From Stakelama sediminis (GTDB lineage: Bacteria > Pseudomonadota > Alphaproteobacteria > Sphingomonadales > Sphingomonadaceae), in assembly GCF_014199335.1 (NCBI RefSeq), contig NZ_JACIJI010000011.1, positions 1 to 55,580 of the forward strand: a DNA stretch of 55,580 nucleotides, read 5' to 3'. The notes under the pieces were generated by a model that worked only from the letters and a program-made list of their open reading frames with translations, made no database searches and was not told the DNA's origin. The position numbers and the translations under genes are program-made. How positions within the stretch are numbered: the first letter of the stretch is position 1; the number at the start of each line of letters is the position of its first letter. Of this stretch, positions 24,375-34,000 are shown piece after piece.

Positions 24375-26357
24375 TTGAAGGCTGGCGCGGGCGCTCCGAT
24401 CCTCATCCTGTCCTTTCGACAGCGTGACGAACTGGCGACATCGCTTGCCGATGCCGGCTGGCGGGTGATTGCCGCGCGGCGTGCCGACGGGATTGAGCGG
24501 CGCTGGCTGGCAAGCGGTGCGGGTGTGGCGATCGTCGATGCGCGGGGCGCGCTGGAGGAAGGCCTTGCCGCGACCGAGGCGCTGAGCGGGCCGGTGGCAT
24601 CGCGCGGCGGTGCGCTGGTCGTGCTGGTATCGCAATCCATGCTGGACCGGTTAAGCGATTTCCTGTCGGCAGGGGCCACGCATTTTCTTGCCAGTCCGCT
24701 GGGCAAGGCTGAACTGATCCACGGCATTCGGTTTGCCGAGGCGGCGGTCCGCCCGCCCGAAGACCTTGTCGAACTTCTGCCACAGGAAGCAGCGGAGACG
24801 CTGGGCTGGCGGTACAATGCACAATCCGGAAAGGTGCAGTTGACGCCTGCGCTGGCGGTATTGCTGGAAATGCCCGAAGATACGATGGCGAGTACCCTGT
24901 TGCGACAATTGCCGGCTGCCGAACGCCGCGCGGCGTTTCTGGCGCTGCGACGGTTGAGCAAGACGACGCCCACCACCGCGTTCGCCCATGCCCTGCCGCC
25001 GCACGGGCGGATGGTGCAGCACCTCCAACTCGGCGAAGGGCGCTGGCGCCTGCACGCGCTGGTCGAGCCGCTGGGCAGGATCAGCGATGCCGGTGCGGTG
25101 GTGCGCGATGCGCTGGCCGGGGTGCGCGATGCCCATGGGGCAAGGCGCTGGCTGGCCGAACATCTGGAAGACACGGAGACGGATACAAGTGCGATTCTGA
25201 TCGGTCTGTCGCGCTTCGGTGTCGTCAATACCGCCTATGGCCGGGCCGCGGGCGATGCATTGTTACGTCAGGTTTCCCGGCGACTGGAAGAAGTGGCGCA
25301 TGCCGCACTGGGGCGCGATGTGCTGGTTGCACGGATCGGGGGATCGGATTTCCTGATCGCCGCAGCGGTTTCGCCGCCTCGCATCGCGCTCGCCGCTGAC
25401 GAGGTGCAGGCTGCTCTGGCGCGTCCCTTCGCAGCGCAAGAGGGGGTGATGCCGCTGGGCGTCCGGATTGCGACGATTGCGGCGATGCCGGATGACGATG
25501 CAGCGCGTTTTCTGCGTCGTGGTGCGGAGGCTCTTGCCGATGCGCGCGACGGGCGGGTGTCGTCCACGGTTCAGGCACAGGATACAGTGCCGGTCGAACG
25601 GCTGGCGGAAGATTTGCGCAAGGCACTGGATCGCGGCGAGATCGAGGTACGCTTTCAGCCGCAGGTGGCGATTGCGACGAACAGCATCAGCGGGGTGGAA
25701 GCGCTGGCGCGGTGGCGACATCCGCAATTCGGTGAACTGGGTGCGGAGACGCTGTTCGCTGCCGCCGACCGCGCCGGGCTGGGCATTGCCCTGTCGGATC
25801 GCGTGCAACAGGTGGCGCTGGCTGGTGCCGCTGCATGGCCGAAGGCATTGTCGAAGCTGCGCCTGTCGATCAACATCACGGCGGAAGACGCAGCGCGGCC
25901 CGGCTTTGCCGACCTGTTGCTCGACCGGATCGACAGCAGCGGCTTCCCGCGTTCGCGGCTGACGATCGAAATTACCGAATCCGGGTTGATCGAGGATCTG
26001 GCCGATGCTGCGCGGCTGCTTTCAGAGCTGCGCTATGCCGGATGCCGGGTGGCGATCGACGATTTCGGCACCGGCTATTCCAGCCTTGCCTATCTGAAGG
26101 CGCTGCCGCTCGACTATCTGAAGATCGACCGCCAGTTGAGTCAGGACATTACCGGCAGCACGCGCGACCGGGTGGTGGTGCGCGGCGTAATCGACATGGC
26201 GCGCTCGCTGGGCCTGACGGTGATTGCCGAGGGGGTGGAGACCCCCGAACAGCTTGAACTGCTCGCCAAGGAAGGGTGCCAGCTCTATCAGGGGTTCCTG
26301 TGCGCAGAACCGCTGGAGACCCCGGCGCTGGCCGAACTGGTGGCGCGGCATGGCTGA
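24375..26357 (+). CDS. EAL phosphodiesterase with degenerate GGDEF and receiver-like N-terminus
   Basis: 660 residues from a TTG at 24375 with a GGGGGA ribosome site. The N-terminal 120 residues look like a receiver without the conserved lysine (VAIVDARG, ATHFLASPLG). A PAS-like stretch follows (WRYNAQSGKVQL). The cyclase domain has GGSDF instead of GGDEF, so it is unlikely to make c-di-GMP but may bind GTP. The EAL domain keeps its catalytic set: GVEALARWRHP, LSINIT, IEITESG, AIDDFGTGYSSL, YLKIDR, IAEGVETP. It should therefore break down c-di-GMP. The next gene starts inside its last codons. Confidence 0.9.
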   Translation: MKAGAGAPILILSFRQRDELATSLADAGWRVIAARRADGIERRWLASGAGVAIVDARGALEEGLAATEALSGPVASRGGALVVLVSQSMLDRLSDFLSAGATHFLASPLGKAELIHGIRFAEAAVRPPEDLVELLPQEAAETLGWRYNAQSGKVQLTPALAVLLEMPEDTMASTLLRQLPAAERRAAFLALRRLSKTTPTTAFAHALPPHGRMVQHLQLGEGRWRLHALVEPLGRISDAGAVVRDALAGVRDAHGARRWLAEHLEDTETDTSAILIGLSRFGVVNTAYGRAAGDALLRQVSRRLEEVAHAALGRDVLVARIGGSDFLIAAAVSPPRIALAADEVQAALARPFAAQEGVMPLGVRIATIAAMPDDDAARFLRRGAEALADARDGRVSSTVQAQDTVPVERLAEDLRKALDRGEIEVRFQPQVAIATNSISGVEALARWRHPQFGELGAETLFAAADRAGLGIALSDRVQQVALAGAAAWPKALSKLRLSINITAEDAARPGFADLLLDRIDSSGFPRSRLTIEITESGLIEDLADAARLLSELRYAGCRVAIDDFGTGYSSLAYLKALPLDYLKIDRQLSQDITGSTRDRVVVRGVIDMARSLGLTVIAEGVETPEQLELLAKEGCQLYQGFLCAEPLETPALAELVARHG

Positions 26358-26763
26358 CCCGAAGGATGTCACCGGCGTCTGGTACGGGCGCTGGACGAGC
26401 GGCAGCGGCAATGTCCTGCCCAACCGGTTCATCGCACTGCTTTCCGAAAGTGCCGGCATCGTTTCCGGTTTGATCAGCGAGCCGGACCTGTACGATACCG
26501 CCGGGACTCTTCACGCGATCGTGCATGGCAGCCGCAATGGCGCGGCGCTGGCCTTTACCAAGCAATATGACGGCAGCGGCAGGCTCGCCCATGCCGTCGC
26601 CTATCGCGGTACGGTGAGCGGCGACGGGACGGAAGTCAGCGGCGAATGGGCGCTGACCCGCCATAGCGGGGCGTTCGTGATGACGCGGGAGGTTTTCACC
26701 GCCGATGAACTGGAAGAGGCGGAAGAAGTCGAACTGACGGTTCCGCTGGGAGAAACAAGATGA
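26350..26763 (+). CDS. Hypothetical protein, 137 aa
   Basis: Starts at ATG 26350, overlapping the EAL gene by eight bases, and ends overlapping the next gene by four (ATGA). The protein begins TGVWYGRWTSG and reads as a small beta-rich cytoplasmic protein (alternating strands such as GALAFTKQYDG, HAVAYRGTVSGDGTEVSGEW). It has an acidic tail (DELEEAEEVELTV). No membrane segment, signal peptide or known motif is seen. I do not recognise a family. Tight coupling to the EAL gene suggests related expression. Confidence 0.7.
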   Translation: MADPKDVTGVWYGRWTSGSGNVLPNRFIALLSESAGIVSGLISEPDLYDTAGTLHAIVHGSRNGAALAFTKQYDGSGRLAHAVAYRGTVSGDGTEVSGEWALTRHSGAFVMTREVFTADELEEAEEVELTVPLGETR

Positions 26764-27215
26764 TGCGAATGGTGATGGCGGTGCTGGCGCTGATGACGCT
26801 GGCGGTTCCCGCGGGTGCTCGTGAAGTTTCAGCGCGCGTGCCGGTGCTGGCGGCGTTGCAGGCGTCGGCCGATGCCTGGAACCGGGGCGATCTGGACGGT
26901 TTTCTGTCGGTCTATTCCGACGGGGCGGGAACGACCTTTACCGGCAAGAACGGCGTGGTGCGCGGCAAGGCGGCGATCCGCAAACGCTATATCCTCAGCT
27001 ATTCCGCCGTGTTCGGGCCGAATGCGAAGGGCAGGCCCCAGCGACTGTGGTTCACGCCAAAGGATTTCCGCATGCTGGGCAATGCCCACGCGCTGCTGAT
27101 CGCGCAATGGCATCTGGATGCGCGCAACGGGGTTCCTGCCCTGTCTGGGATGACCAGTCTGGTGTTCGCCCATGAAAAAGCGGGGTGGAAGATCATCGCC
27201 GACCACAGCGATTAG
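26760..27215 (+). CDS. Exported SnoaL/DUF4440-like (NTF2-fold) protein
   Basis: 151 residues with a signal peptide (MVMAVLALMTLAVPAGAR). The mature part matches the NTF2-like fold of the DUF4440/SnoaL group: ASADAWNRGDLDGFLSVYSDG near the start, VRGKAAIRKRY in the middle, and GMTSLVFAHEKAGWKIIADHSD at the end. These proteins bind small ligands in a cone-shaped pocket; the specific job here is unknown. It is translationally coupled to the preceding gene by an ATGA overlap. The 169 bases that follow hold no gene. Confidence 0.75.
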   Translation: MMRMVMAVLALMTLAVPAGAREVSARVPVLAALQASADAWNRGDLDGFLSVYSDGAGTTFTGKNGVVRGKAAIRKRYILSYSAVFGPNAKGRPQRLWFTPKDFRMLGNAHALLIAQWHLDARNGVPALSGMTSLVFAHEKAGWKIIADHSD

Positions 27216-27384
27216 AACAAACCGCTGTATATTGCCGATGGTCTGCGCGCGAAGCTGAACGAAACCGCTGCGATTGCGACAATTGGCGACAGTTTTGTAC
27301 GATCGCCGGGACATGGCGGTTACAGACGAATCCTATTCTCTTTCACAGGCCGGAAAGACCCGGTCGCAATGAAGGAGAACGCCC

Positions 27385-27762
27385 ATGAACAGGATCACCA
27401 TGCTCGTCGCCGGGTTGGGTATCGCCGGTGCGGCCCTGCCCGCGACCGCGAGTGCCGCCACCTATGGCAGCGTCAACCGCCAGCAGGCCAATATTCAACA
27501 GCGGATCAGCTATAACGCCCATCGCGGAATGCTGACCACGCGTGAAGCCCGCAACCTGCGGCTGCAACTGAAGCAGATCGAGCGGCTGGAATATCGCTAT
27601 CGCATCAGCGGTCATCGTCTGACCGGCGGCGAACTGCGCGACCTTAATCGCAGGCTCGACCGTCTGTCGCAGCAGGTCAATCGCCAGTCGCACGATCGCC
27701 AGGTGAAAGCGCGCTATGACCGTGGGCACGACCATGATCGCGGCCATCAGTATCGCCGCTAA
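27385..27762 (+). CDS. Small exported basic protein
   Basis: 125 residues with GAAGGAGA ahead of ATG 27385. The signal peptide is MLVAGLGIAGAALPATASAA. The mature protein is helical, rich in Gln and Arg, with two similar half-units (ARNLRLQLKQIERLEYRY and LRDLNRRLDRLSQQVNRQ). It ends in a His/Asp/Arg tail (DRGHDHDRGHQYRR). Proteins of this look are common in sphingomonads but have no known role. A terminator follows directly, so it is likely a single-gene unit. Confidence 0.75.
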   Translation: MNRITMLVAGLGIAGAALPATASAATYGSVNRQQANIQQRISYNAHRGMLTTREARNLRLQLKQIERLEYRYRISGHRLTGGELRDLNRRLDRLSQQVNRQSHDRQVKARYDRGHDHDRGHQYRR

Positions 27763-27784
27763 GCGCGGGTAGATAGTATGACTG

Positions 27785-27820
27785 AAGCGGGTGGTGCCGG
27801 AAGGGCCGCCCGCTTTTGTT
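27785..27820 (+). terminator. Rho-independent terminator
   Basis: AAGCGGG (27785-27791) pairs with CCCGCTT (27809-27815), extended by further GC pairs, and runs into TTTTGTTT. It lies 22 bases after the small exported protein gene. Confidence 0.8.
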
Positions 27821-27825
27821 TGGCG

Positions 27826-28908
27826 TCATTCCTCGCCTGCAAGGGAGGGCTTCAGCGGCTTGCCCGAATCCTTCCACTTGTCGAGCACCTGCGATTGCGG
27901 GAGGCCGGAGCCGTCGGCGGCGGGGCTGATCGGCGTGCCGCTGTCGCGATAGGCGGCGGTGATGCTGCTGCTTGCGGTAACTGCTTTGGTCATCGCGGAT
28001 TTTGAAGGTGTCGTGCTCGCTGAAGGAGCGGGGACAAGGGCAGTGGGGACGGGCGGCGCGGGGCTGGTGACGCTTGCGACCTGCACCTCCGGCGTCCCGA
28101 TGCGCGGATGTGGGCCGGGAACCGGCTCGCCCCCGGCATAGCGTTCGTCGAATGCGGCCGCCGTGCCCCACCAGCCTTTCCAGCGATGGAAGAAATGCGC
28201 GCCGAATACGCCCGTCATTACCAGCGTCTTTGCCCAGGCGGGGCGTACAGCATAGGTGTGGTAATGGGTGGCAAGGCCCACCGGCTTGAACACGAACCCG
28301 GCCAGCGCCGCGGCGGCAACCTTTTGCGCGCGGTCCCAATATTTGCGCTCGGGCGTGCGGGCGAGTGAGCCGTCGCAGGCGAAGCTGAACTGGCATACCG
28401 TATTCTGTGACCCCTGATACACGACGCCGCACACGGTGCGCGGGAAGGCCGGGTGGCGGACGCGGTTGAGGATCACCTGCGCAATCGCCTCCTGCCCGTC
28501 GGTGGGTTCGCGCGCGCCCTCATAATAAATGGCGGTGGTCAGGCATTGCAGCGCGCGGGCATAGTCGGTCGGCGTGCCTGCCATCAGGAACGGTCTGGCG
28601 GGTGTGATCGTGTCATCCGGCGTATCGATGTCGAGGGCGGCGGGTACCGGCTGGTCGGGCAGCTCGGTCGTGCCGGTTACACCCGGCGCAGGAGCGGCAT
28701 CGTCATCGGCGACGTAGAAATAGAGCGCGCCGGGAAAATGATCCTCCGCCTCATAGCCTTTGGGCATTGCGGGCGGGGGCGCAGGCGGCGCGATCTGGTC
28801 GAGCGAGGCGCGTGCGGCATGGGCGGCAAAGCCGAGCAGCAGCAGCGACGCGATGATTGCCGCCAGCTGCTTATGCCATGTCCAATGTGCGAACCGCCGC
28901 CATTCCAT
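27826..28908 (-). CDS. SleB-type cell-wall hydrolase, membrane anchored
   Basis: 360 residues. An N-terminal helix (LAAIIASLLLLGFAAHAARA) anchors it or serves as an export signal. The central domain (about 115-245) is the SleB/Hydrolase_2 fold: LTTAIYYEGAREPTDGQEAIAQVILNR is split by the catalytic Glu region, and CGVVYQGSQ and CQFSFACDG follow. A Pro/Ala/Thr-rich tail of about 100 residues follows. Members cleave peptidoglycan glycan strands. The gene stands alone between an opposing terminator and the peptidase gene upstream. Confidence 0.88.
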   Translation of the reverse strand: MEWRRFAHWTWHKQLAAIIASLLLLGFAAHAARASLDQIAPPAPPPAMPKGYEAEDHFPGALYFYVADDDAAPAPGVTGTTELPDQPVPAALDIDTPDDTITPARPFLMAGTPTDYARALQCLTTAIYYEGAREPTDGQEAIAQVILNRVRHPAFPRTVCGVVYQGSQNTVCQFSFACDGSLARTPERKYWDRAQKVAAAALAGFVFKPVGLATHYHTYAVRPAWAKTLVMTGVFGAHFFHRWKGWWGTAAAFDERYAGGEPVPGPHPRIGTPEVQVASVTSPAPPVPTALVPAPSASTTPSKSAMTKAVTASSSITAAYRDSGTPISPAADGSGLPQSQVLDKWKDSGKPLKPSLAGEE

Positions 28909-29024
28909 GTCGGCGATATAGTCGATTCAAGCGGCCCGCGCGCCTGCCCGATTTCGTCTGTCCCGCGACGAAACACTTTGACCTGTCGTCAAGCATTTCG
29001 CCGCGGGAAATCGAGGGCCTTCCC

Positions 29025-31877
29025 CTATTTCAGGGTCGGCGAGTCCAGATCGAGCGAAGCGGCAGGAATGACCTCCACCTTCGGATATTCCTTTCGCAGC
29101 GAGTCGAGGAACTGCTTGGAATCGCCGACCACGATGATGCTGGCCTCATCGGGATTGAGCAGCTTTTCCGCCGCCTTTTGCACCTGCGCCGCGTCCACCG
29201 CCTGAACCGAGGGGATGAACCGCTTGATCTCATCCAGCGGCACGCCCTCGACGATATAGCTCGACAGGATACCGGCGATGCCCGAATTGGTTTCGGTCGA
29301 ACGGCCATAGCTGCCGATCAGCGTCGCCTTGCGCGCGTCAAGTTCCTTGGTGCCGACCGGATCAGTACCCAGCTTTTCCATCTCGGTGCGGATCAGGCCG
29401 ACCACTTCGGTCGCGGACGGGTTCTTGGTCTGCACCTTCGCCATGAACGGCCCGGTTTCAAGGCGTCCGTCGAGCGAGCTTCCCGCGCCATAGGACAGGC
29501 CGCGCTTGATGCGGATTTCGGTGTTCAGGCGCGATGAATAGCCGACGCCGAGTACGGAGTTGGCGACGATGGCCGGATAGTAATCGGGTGCCGAACGCTT
29601 CAGGCCCGGACGCCCGACGACCACGCCTGCCTGACCGGCGCCGGGCATGTCGACGACGATAACGCGTGGGGCGGGATAGGCGGCATTCGCATCGGGCGCG
29701 GTCGGGGTGGCAGCATCGGGCGACGCCTGCCAGTCGCCGAACAGCTTGTCGGCGAGCGCCCTGGCATCGTTCTCATTGATGTCACCGACCAGCACCAGCG
29801 AGGTGGTTTCCGGTTTCCACACCGATTGATACGCGCCCATCACATCGTCACGGGTCAGCGAAGTCAGCGATTTTGGAGTGCCGGACAACAGGTGGCCATA
29901 GGGCTTGGTGCCGAATACCGCGCGATTGGCGACAATGCCCGACAGGGCACCGGGGTTGCTGAGCGATACCTTCAGATTGCCCAGTTCCTTGGTGCGGGCG
30001 CGGTCGATTTCCGCCTGCGCAAAGGCCGGATTGCGGGCCACATCGGCAAGGATGTCGAGCGCAGGCGTTATCTGGTCGCCCTTGACCGTGATGGTCACAC
30101 CCTGACCATCCCAGCTTGCGCCGCTGCTGATCGAGCCGCCCAGCGATTCGACCGCCTGTGCGATCTGCGTTGCGGAACGGGTCTTGGTGCCCTTGGTCAT
30201 CAGGTCGGCGGTCAGGCTTTCCAGCCCCGCCTTGCCCGACGGGTCGAGCGCACCGCCGCCGCGCGTTTCGAGCACGGCGGTCACCAGCGGCAGTTCGGAG
30301 CGATGGACGACGACCAGTTGCATGCCGTTGTCGAGTTTCGTCACCACAGGCGTCGGCATCGCCACCTTGACCGGCGGGCCGACCGGCGGCAGCGGCTTGC
30401 GCTGATTGGGCGGCGCCAGTTCGACGACCGGGACATTGGGCGGCGTCACCAGCGGCTTGACCGCGATGGTTTTCGATACCGCGACGGTATCGCCGGTCGC
30501 GTCGGCGGGCTTGGCCGATTCCGGCAGGTAGAGCAGCGCCGCCGAGCGATTCTCGCCCAGATATTTCTGCGCCACGCGCTGCACATCGGCGGCCGTTACC
30601 TTCGCAATGGCGGCAAGCTGTTCGTCGGCGGCGTGCGGATTGCCGTCGATTACCACGGAAGAGGCAAGCGTCGATGCCTTGCCGTCGGCGGTTTCGCGGC
30701 CCTGGATACTGCCGGTCAGAATCTGGTTTTTGGCCTCGTTCAGTTCGGCGGCGCTCACCGGCTTGTCGCGCAGCGACGCGATCTGGGCACGCAGCGCGGC
30801 TTCACCCGCCTTCGCCGATTTGCCGGGTGCCATGATCGCGTAGACGCCCAGCGCACCGGTTCCCTTCTTGCTGTCCATGAAGGTGTCGGCGGCCTGTGCC
30901 AACTGGTCGCGATAGACGAGATTTTCATAGAGGCGCGAACTCTCGCCTGCCGACAGGACGGCGTTGAGCACCGACAGCGCCGGGGTATCGGCGCTGTCAT
31001 CGGCGGGAATGGGGTAGCTGATCAGTACCGCGGGCAGCGGTACGTTCTTTTCATATACCGTGTAATGCGTTGCTTTCGTGCGCTCCGGTTCCGTGGTCGA
31101 AACCGTGGGAATCGGGCGATCCGGTCGTTTGATCGGCGCGAAATATTCATCGACCCATTTGTTCAGCTCTGCCGGATCGAAATTGCCCGCGACCACCAGC
31201 ACCGCGTTGTCAGGACGATAATAGGTCGCATGAAAGGCACGGATATCGTCGATTGTCGCGGCGTCGAGATCGGCGATGCTGCCGATGCCGGGGCGGCCAT
31301 AGGGACTGGTCTGAAACGAGATTTCCGGGAAATAGAGATAGAAGAGCTTGCCATAGGGCTGGGCCAGGACGCGGGTGCGCAATTCCTCTTTCACCACTTC
31401 GCGTTCGGACTTGAACACGGCCGGGTCGACGACCAGCGAGGACATACGATCTGCTTCGGCAAACAGAAGCTGTTGCAGATGGTTGGCCGGGATCACCTCA
31501 TAATAGTTGGTGTAATCCTGGTTCGTGGAAGCGTTGTTATAGCCGCCGACATCGCCGGTCAGGCGATCCATCGATTCGGCTGGAAGATTGCGCGTCGCCT
31601 TGAACATCAGATGTTCGAACATGTGCGCAAAGCCAGACCGGCCCTTGGGATCGTCCTTCGATCCGACCTTGTACCAGACCTGTACCGATACGGTCGCGGT
31701 ATTCGTGTCGCGAATGGCATAGACCTGCAGCCCGTTGGCGAGCGTGCGGTGCGTGAAATTCAGCGGTTTCACACCGTCGCCGGACGTCGCGGCGGCAGGA
31801 GCGGGCGCGGTTTGGGCGCTGGCGGTGAACGGAAGAAGGGCGGCGCCCACGAACAGGGCGGCACGACTCATACGCAT
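29025..31877 (-). CDS. M16 family zinc metallopeptidase, tandem-domain, exported
   Basis: 950 residues from ATG 31877, with GGGGG eight bases upstream. It has a signal peptide (ALFVGAALLPFTASAQ). The first M16 domain has the inverted zinc motif HMFEH (in GFAHMFEHLMF) with the distal Glu in REVVKEELRTR. The second half (from about 500) repeats the fold (LVVVHRSELPLVTAVLETRGG) but lacks the HxxEH ligand set, so it acts as the partner half of the clamp. It resembles the pitrilysin/processing-peptidase proteins of the periplasm that degrade small peptides. It is transcribed alone. Confidence 0.92.
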   Translation of the reverse strand: MRMSRAALFVGAALLPFTASAQTAPAPAAATSGDGVKPLNFTHRTLANGLQVYAIRDTNTATVSVQVWYKVGSKDDPKGRSGFAHMFEHLMFKATRNLPAESMDRLTGDVGGYNNASTNQDYTNYYEVIPANHLQQLLFAEADRMSSLVVDPAVFKSEREVVKEELRTRVLAQPYGKLFYLYFPEISFQTSPYGRPGIGSIADLDAATIDDIRAFHATYYRPDNAVLVVAGNFDPAELNKWVDEYFAPIKRPDRPIPTVSTTEPERTKATHYTVYEKNVPLPAVLISYPIPADDSADTPALSVLNAVLSAGESSRLYENLVYRDQLAQAADTFMDSKKGTGALGVYAIMAPGKSAKAGEAALRAQIASLRDKPVSAAELNEAKNQILTGSIQGRETADGKASTLASSVVIDGNPHAADEQLAAIAKVTAADVQRVAQKYLGENRSAALLYLPESAKPADATGDTVAVSKTIAVKPLVTPPNVPVVELAPPNQRKPLPPVGPPVKVAMPTPVVTKLDNGMQLVVVHRSELPLVTAVLETRGGGALDPSGKAGLESLTADLMTKGTKTRSATQIAQAVESLGGSISSGASWDGQGVTITVKGDQITPALDILADVARNPAFAQAEIDRARTKELGNLKVSLSNPGALSGIVANRAVFGTKPYGHLLSGTPKSLTSLTRDDVMGAYQSVWKPETTSLVLVGDINENDARALADKLFGDWQASPDAATPTAPDANAAYPAPRVIVVDMPGAGQAGVVVGRPGLKRSAPDYYPAIVANSVLGVGYSSRLNTEIRIKRGLSYGAGSSLDGRLETGPFMAKVQTKNPSATEVVGLIRTEMEKLGTDPVGTKELDARKATLIGSYGRSTETNSGIAGILSSYIVEGVPLDEIKRFIPSVQAVDAAQVQKAAEKLLNPDEASIIVVGDSKQFLDSLRKEYPKVEVIPAASLDLDSPTLK

Positions 31878-32041
31878 TAGAAATTCCCCCACAGAATGAT
31901 GACTGATTGTTCGGGGATAGCCTTCGGTGTGTCAACTGCTCATGACACTGCCGGATTTATCGCATCAGCGGTCCGGATCGTCCGAAATGCCCCGAAAGCA
32001 AACGAATATTTTACGGCCCGTTAACCTTGCATGGTTAGCGA

Positions 32042-34000
32042 ATGGCAAGGTCGATATTTGGGGAAGGATTTCGCGGCGTGCGCATTCTGATAGTGGATGA
32101 TGAACCGGCGATGCAGGAAAGCTATCGCCAGTGTTTTCGCACCGGGAATGATGGCGATGACGCTTCGGTGCTGTCCGATATGGCGGCCGAACTGTTCGGG
32201 GACGATGCCGGACAGGAAGAGGCCTCCGCAACGCAGCAGCCGGAATTCGACTGCACCTACAAGATGCAGGGGCTGGACGCCGTGGCGGCGGTACGTGCCG
32301 CGCTGGAGGCCGACAGCCCCTATGCGGTGGCGTTCATCGATGTGCGGATGCCGCCGGGGATCGACGGTAAGGAAACCGCAAAGCGTATCCGCGAACTCGA
32401 CCCCGACATCAATCTGGTGATCGTCACCGGCTATTCCGATTTCTCCCCGCTTGATATTTCGCGCGCGGCAGGGCCCGCCGACAAGATTTTCTACATCGCC
32501 AAGCCGTTCGAGGTGGAAGAGGTGGTTCAGACCGCGACCGCGCTGACCCAGCGCTGGCAGGCGGATCGCGAGCTTGCCGCCGCGCGGGTGGCGCTCGCCG
32601 AAAAGGTGGAACTGCTTGAGGAACAGAAGCTGGAGCTTGCCGCCAATGAATCAAAGGCGATGCATCTGGCCAACCACGATACGCTGACCGATGCGCCCAA
32701 CCGGCTGGCGTTTCAGCGCGCGCTGACCGAGCATGTGCGGGCGCAGCATTGTTTCGCGATGGGGATGATGGATCTGGACCGGTTCAAGCTGGTCAACGAC
32801 ACGTTCGGCCATCTGGCCGGTGATGAACTGATCCGCCTTGTCTATGGTTTGTTGCAGACCTGCCTTGGCGAGCGCGGCATGGTCGCGCGGCTGGGCGGTG
32901 ACGAATTCGGTATTCTGGCGGAAGTCACCGGTGAGGACGATGCGGTGATGCTGTGCGAACGGCTGATCCGCGAAGTCTCTACGACTTTCAGGATTTTCGG
33001 ACATTCGGTGCAGGGCAGTGCCTCGTTCGGCGTGCATGTCGTGGAGGCCCGGACCGAATCCGATCCCATTGACGTCATGCGTCGCGCCGACCTGGCGCTC
33101 AACGAAGCGAAGCGGGCAGGGCGCGGCGTCGTGCGCGTGTTCGATGAAAGCATGGACGAATCGATCCGCTTTCGGCGCCAGATCGAAGGCGGCCTGAGTC
33201 AGGCGATCGCCAGAGGCGAGCTGAAAATGGTGTTTCAGCCGATCTGTTCGCACAGCGATCTGGAAGTGACGGGGTTTGAGGCGCTGATGCGCTGGAACAG
33301 CCCTGAATACGGTCCGATCTCACCCGCGATGTTCATTCCCATTGCCGAGGAATCGAACCTGATCCACGAACTGGGCGACTGGGCGCTGGATGAAGCGCTG
33401 GCGATGCTGAACCAATGGCCGGGGCAATATGTTTCGGTCAATTTCTCGCCGCGCCAGTTCCGCCGCACCAATTTTGTCGGGCATGTCGTCGAACGCACGC
33501 AGCATGCCGGTGTTGAGCCGAACCGGTTGCAGATCGAAATTACCGAAACCGCGATTTTCGATAATGCCGAACGTGCCGCCGATACGCTGTATCGCCTGCG
33601 TCAGATGGGGTTCCGCATTGCGCTGGACGATTTCGGCACGGGCTATTCCAGCCTGTGGAATATCCGCCGTTTTGCGCTCGATTGTCTGAAGATCGACCGC
33701 AGCTTTATCGACGGCATGGGCCGCGAACGCGAATCCGCTGCGATCGTCCATTCGATCATCCATCTCGGCAAGGCGCTGGGGCTGGAGGTCGTGGCCGAGG
33801 GCGTGGAGACCGAAGCGCAGCTTCAGGCGCTGCGGGTGGCCGGGTGCAGTCATATGCAGGGCTATTTCCTGTCGCGCCCGGTCGATGCCGATGTCGCCAC
33901 GCGGCTGGCGGAGCAACGCCACCTGATGCCGGTGGAGGAACCGGTGCCGGCAACCGTTTCGGACGAGGATACGCAGCCGGGTAACGGGACGCACGGATAA
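32042..34000 (+). CDS. Response regulator with GGDEF and EAL domains
   Basis: 652 residues. The receiver (about 14-165) has RILIVDDEP and the acceptor Asp in AFIDVRMPPGIDG, with an acidic insert of about 45 residues (DDASVLSDMAAEL...) after helix 1. A coiled linker follows, then a complete GGDEF domain (DLDRFKLVNDTFGH, RLGGDEFGIL) and a complete EAL domain (GFEALMRWNS, SVNFSPRQF, IEITETAIF, LDDFGTGYSSL, CLKIDRSF, VAEGVET). It could make or break c-di-GMP depending on phosphorylation. The following kinase gene overlaps its stop by one base and is the likely partner. Confidence 0.93.
   Translation: MARSIFGEGFRGVRILIVDDEPAMQESYRQCFRTGNDGDDASVLSDMAAELFGDDAGQEEASATQQPEFDCTYKMQGLDAVAAVRAALEADSPYAVAFIDVRMPPGIDGKETAKRIRELDPDINLVIVTGYSDFSPLDISRAAGPADKIFYIAKPFEVEEVVQTATALTQRWQADRELAAARVALAEKVELLEEQKLELAANESKAMHLANHDTLTDAPNRLAFQRALTEHVRAQHCFAMGMMDLDRFKLVNDTFGHLAGDELIRLVYGLLQTCLGERGMVARLGGDEFGILAEVTGEDDAVMLCERLIREVSTTFRIFGHSVQGSASFGVHVVEARTESDPIDVMRRADLALNEAKRAGRGVVRVFDESMDESIRFRRQIEGGLSQAIARGELKMVFQPICSHSDLEVTGFEALMRWNSPEYGPISPAMFIPIAEESNLIHELGDWALDEALAMLNQWPGQYVSVNFSPRQFRRTNFVGHVVERTQHAGVEPNRLQIEITETAIFDNAERAADTLYRLRQMGFRIALDDFGTGYSSLWNIRRFALDCLKIDRSFIDGMGRERESAAIVHSIIHLGKALGLEVVAEGVETEAQLQALRVAGCSHMQGYFLSRPVDADVATRLAEQRHLMPVEEPVPATVSDEDTQPGNGTHG

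Noticed and set aside
29826..31880. 684-codon open frame on the plus strand
   Set aside because: Antisense to the M16 peptidase gene, with no recognisable motif and the Arg/Gly-rich composition of a shadow frame.
32020..32037. TTAACC with GGTTAG before the response-regulator gene, resembling a CtrA box
   Set aside because: The spacing is not TTAA-N7-TTAA and the second half is imperfect.
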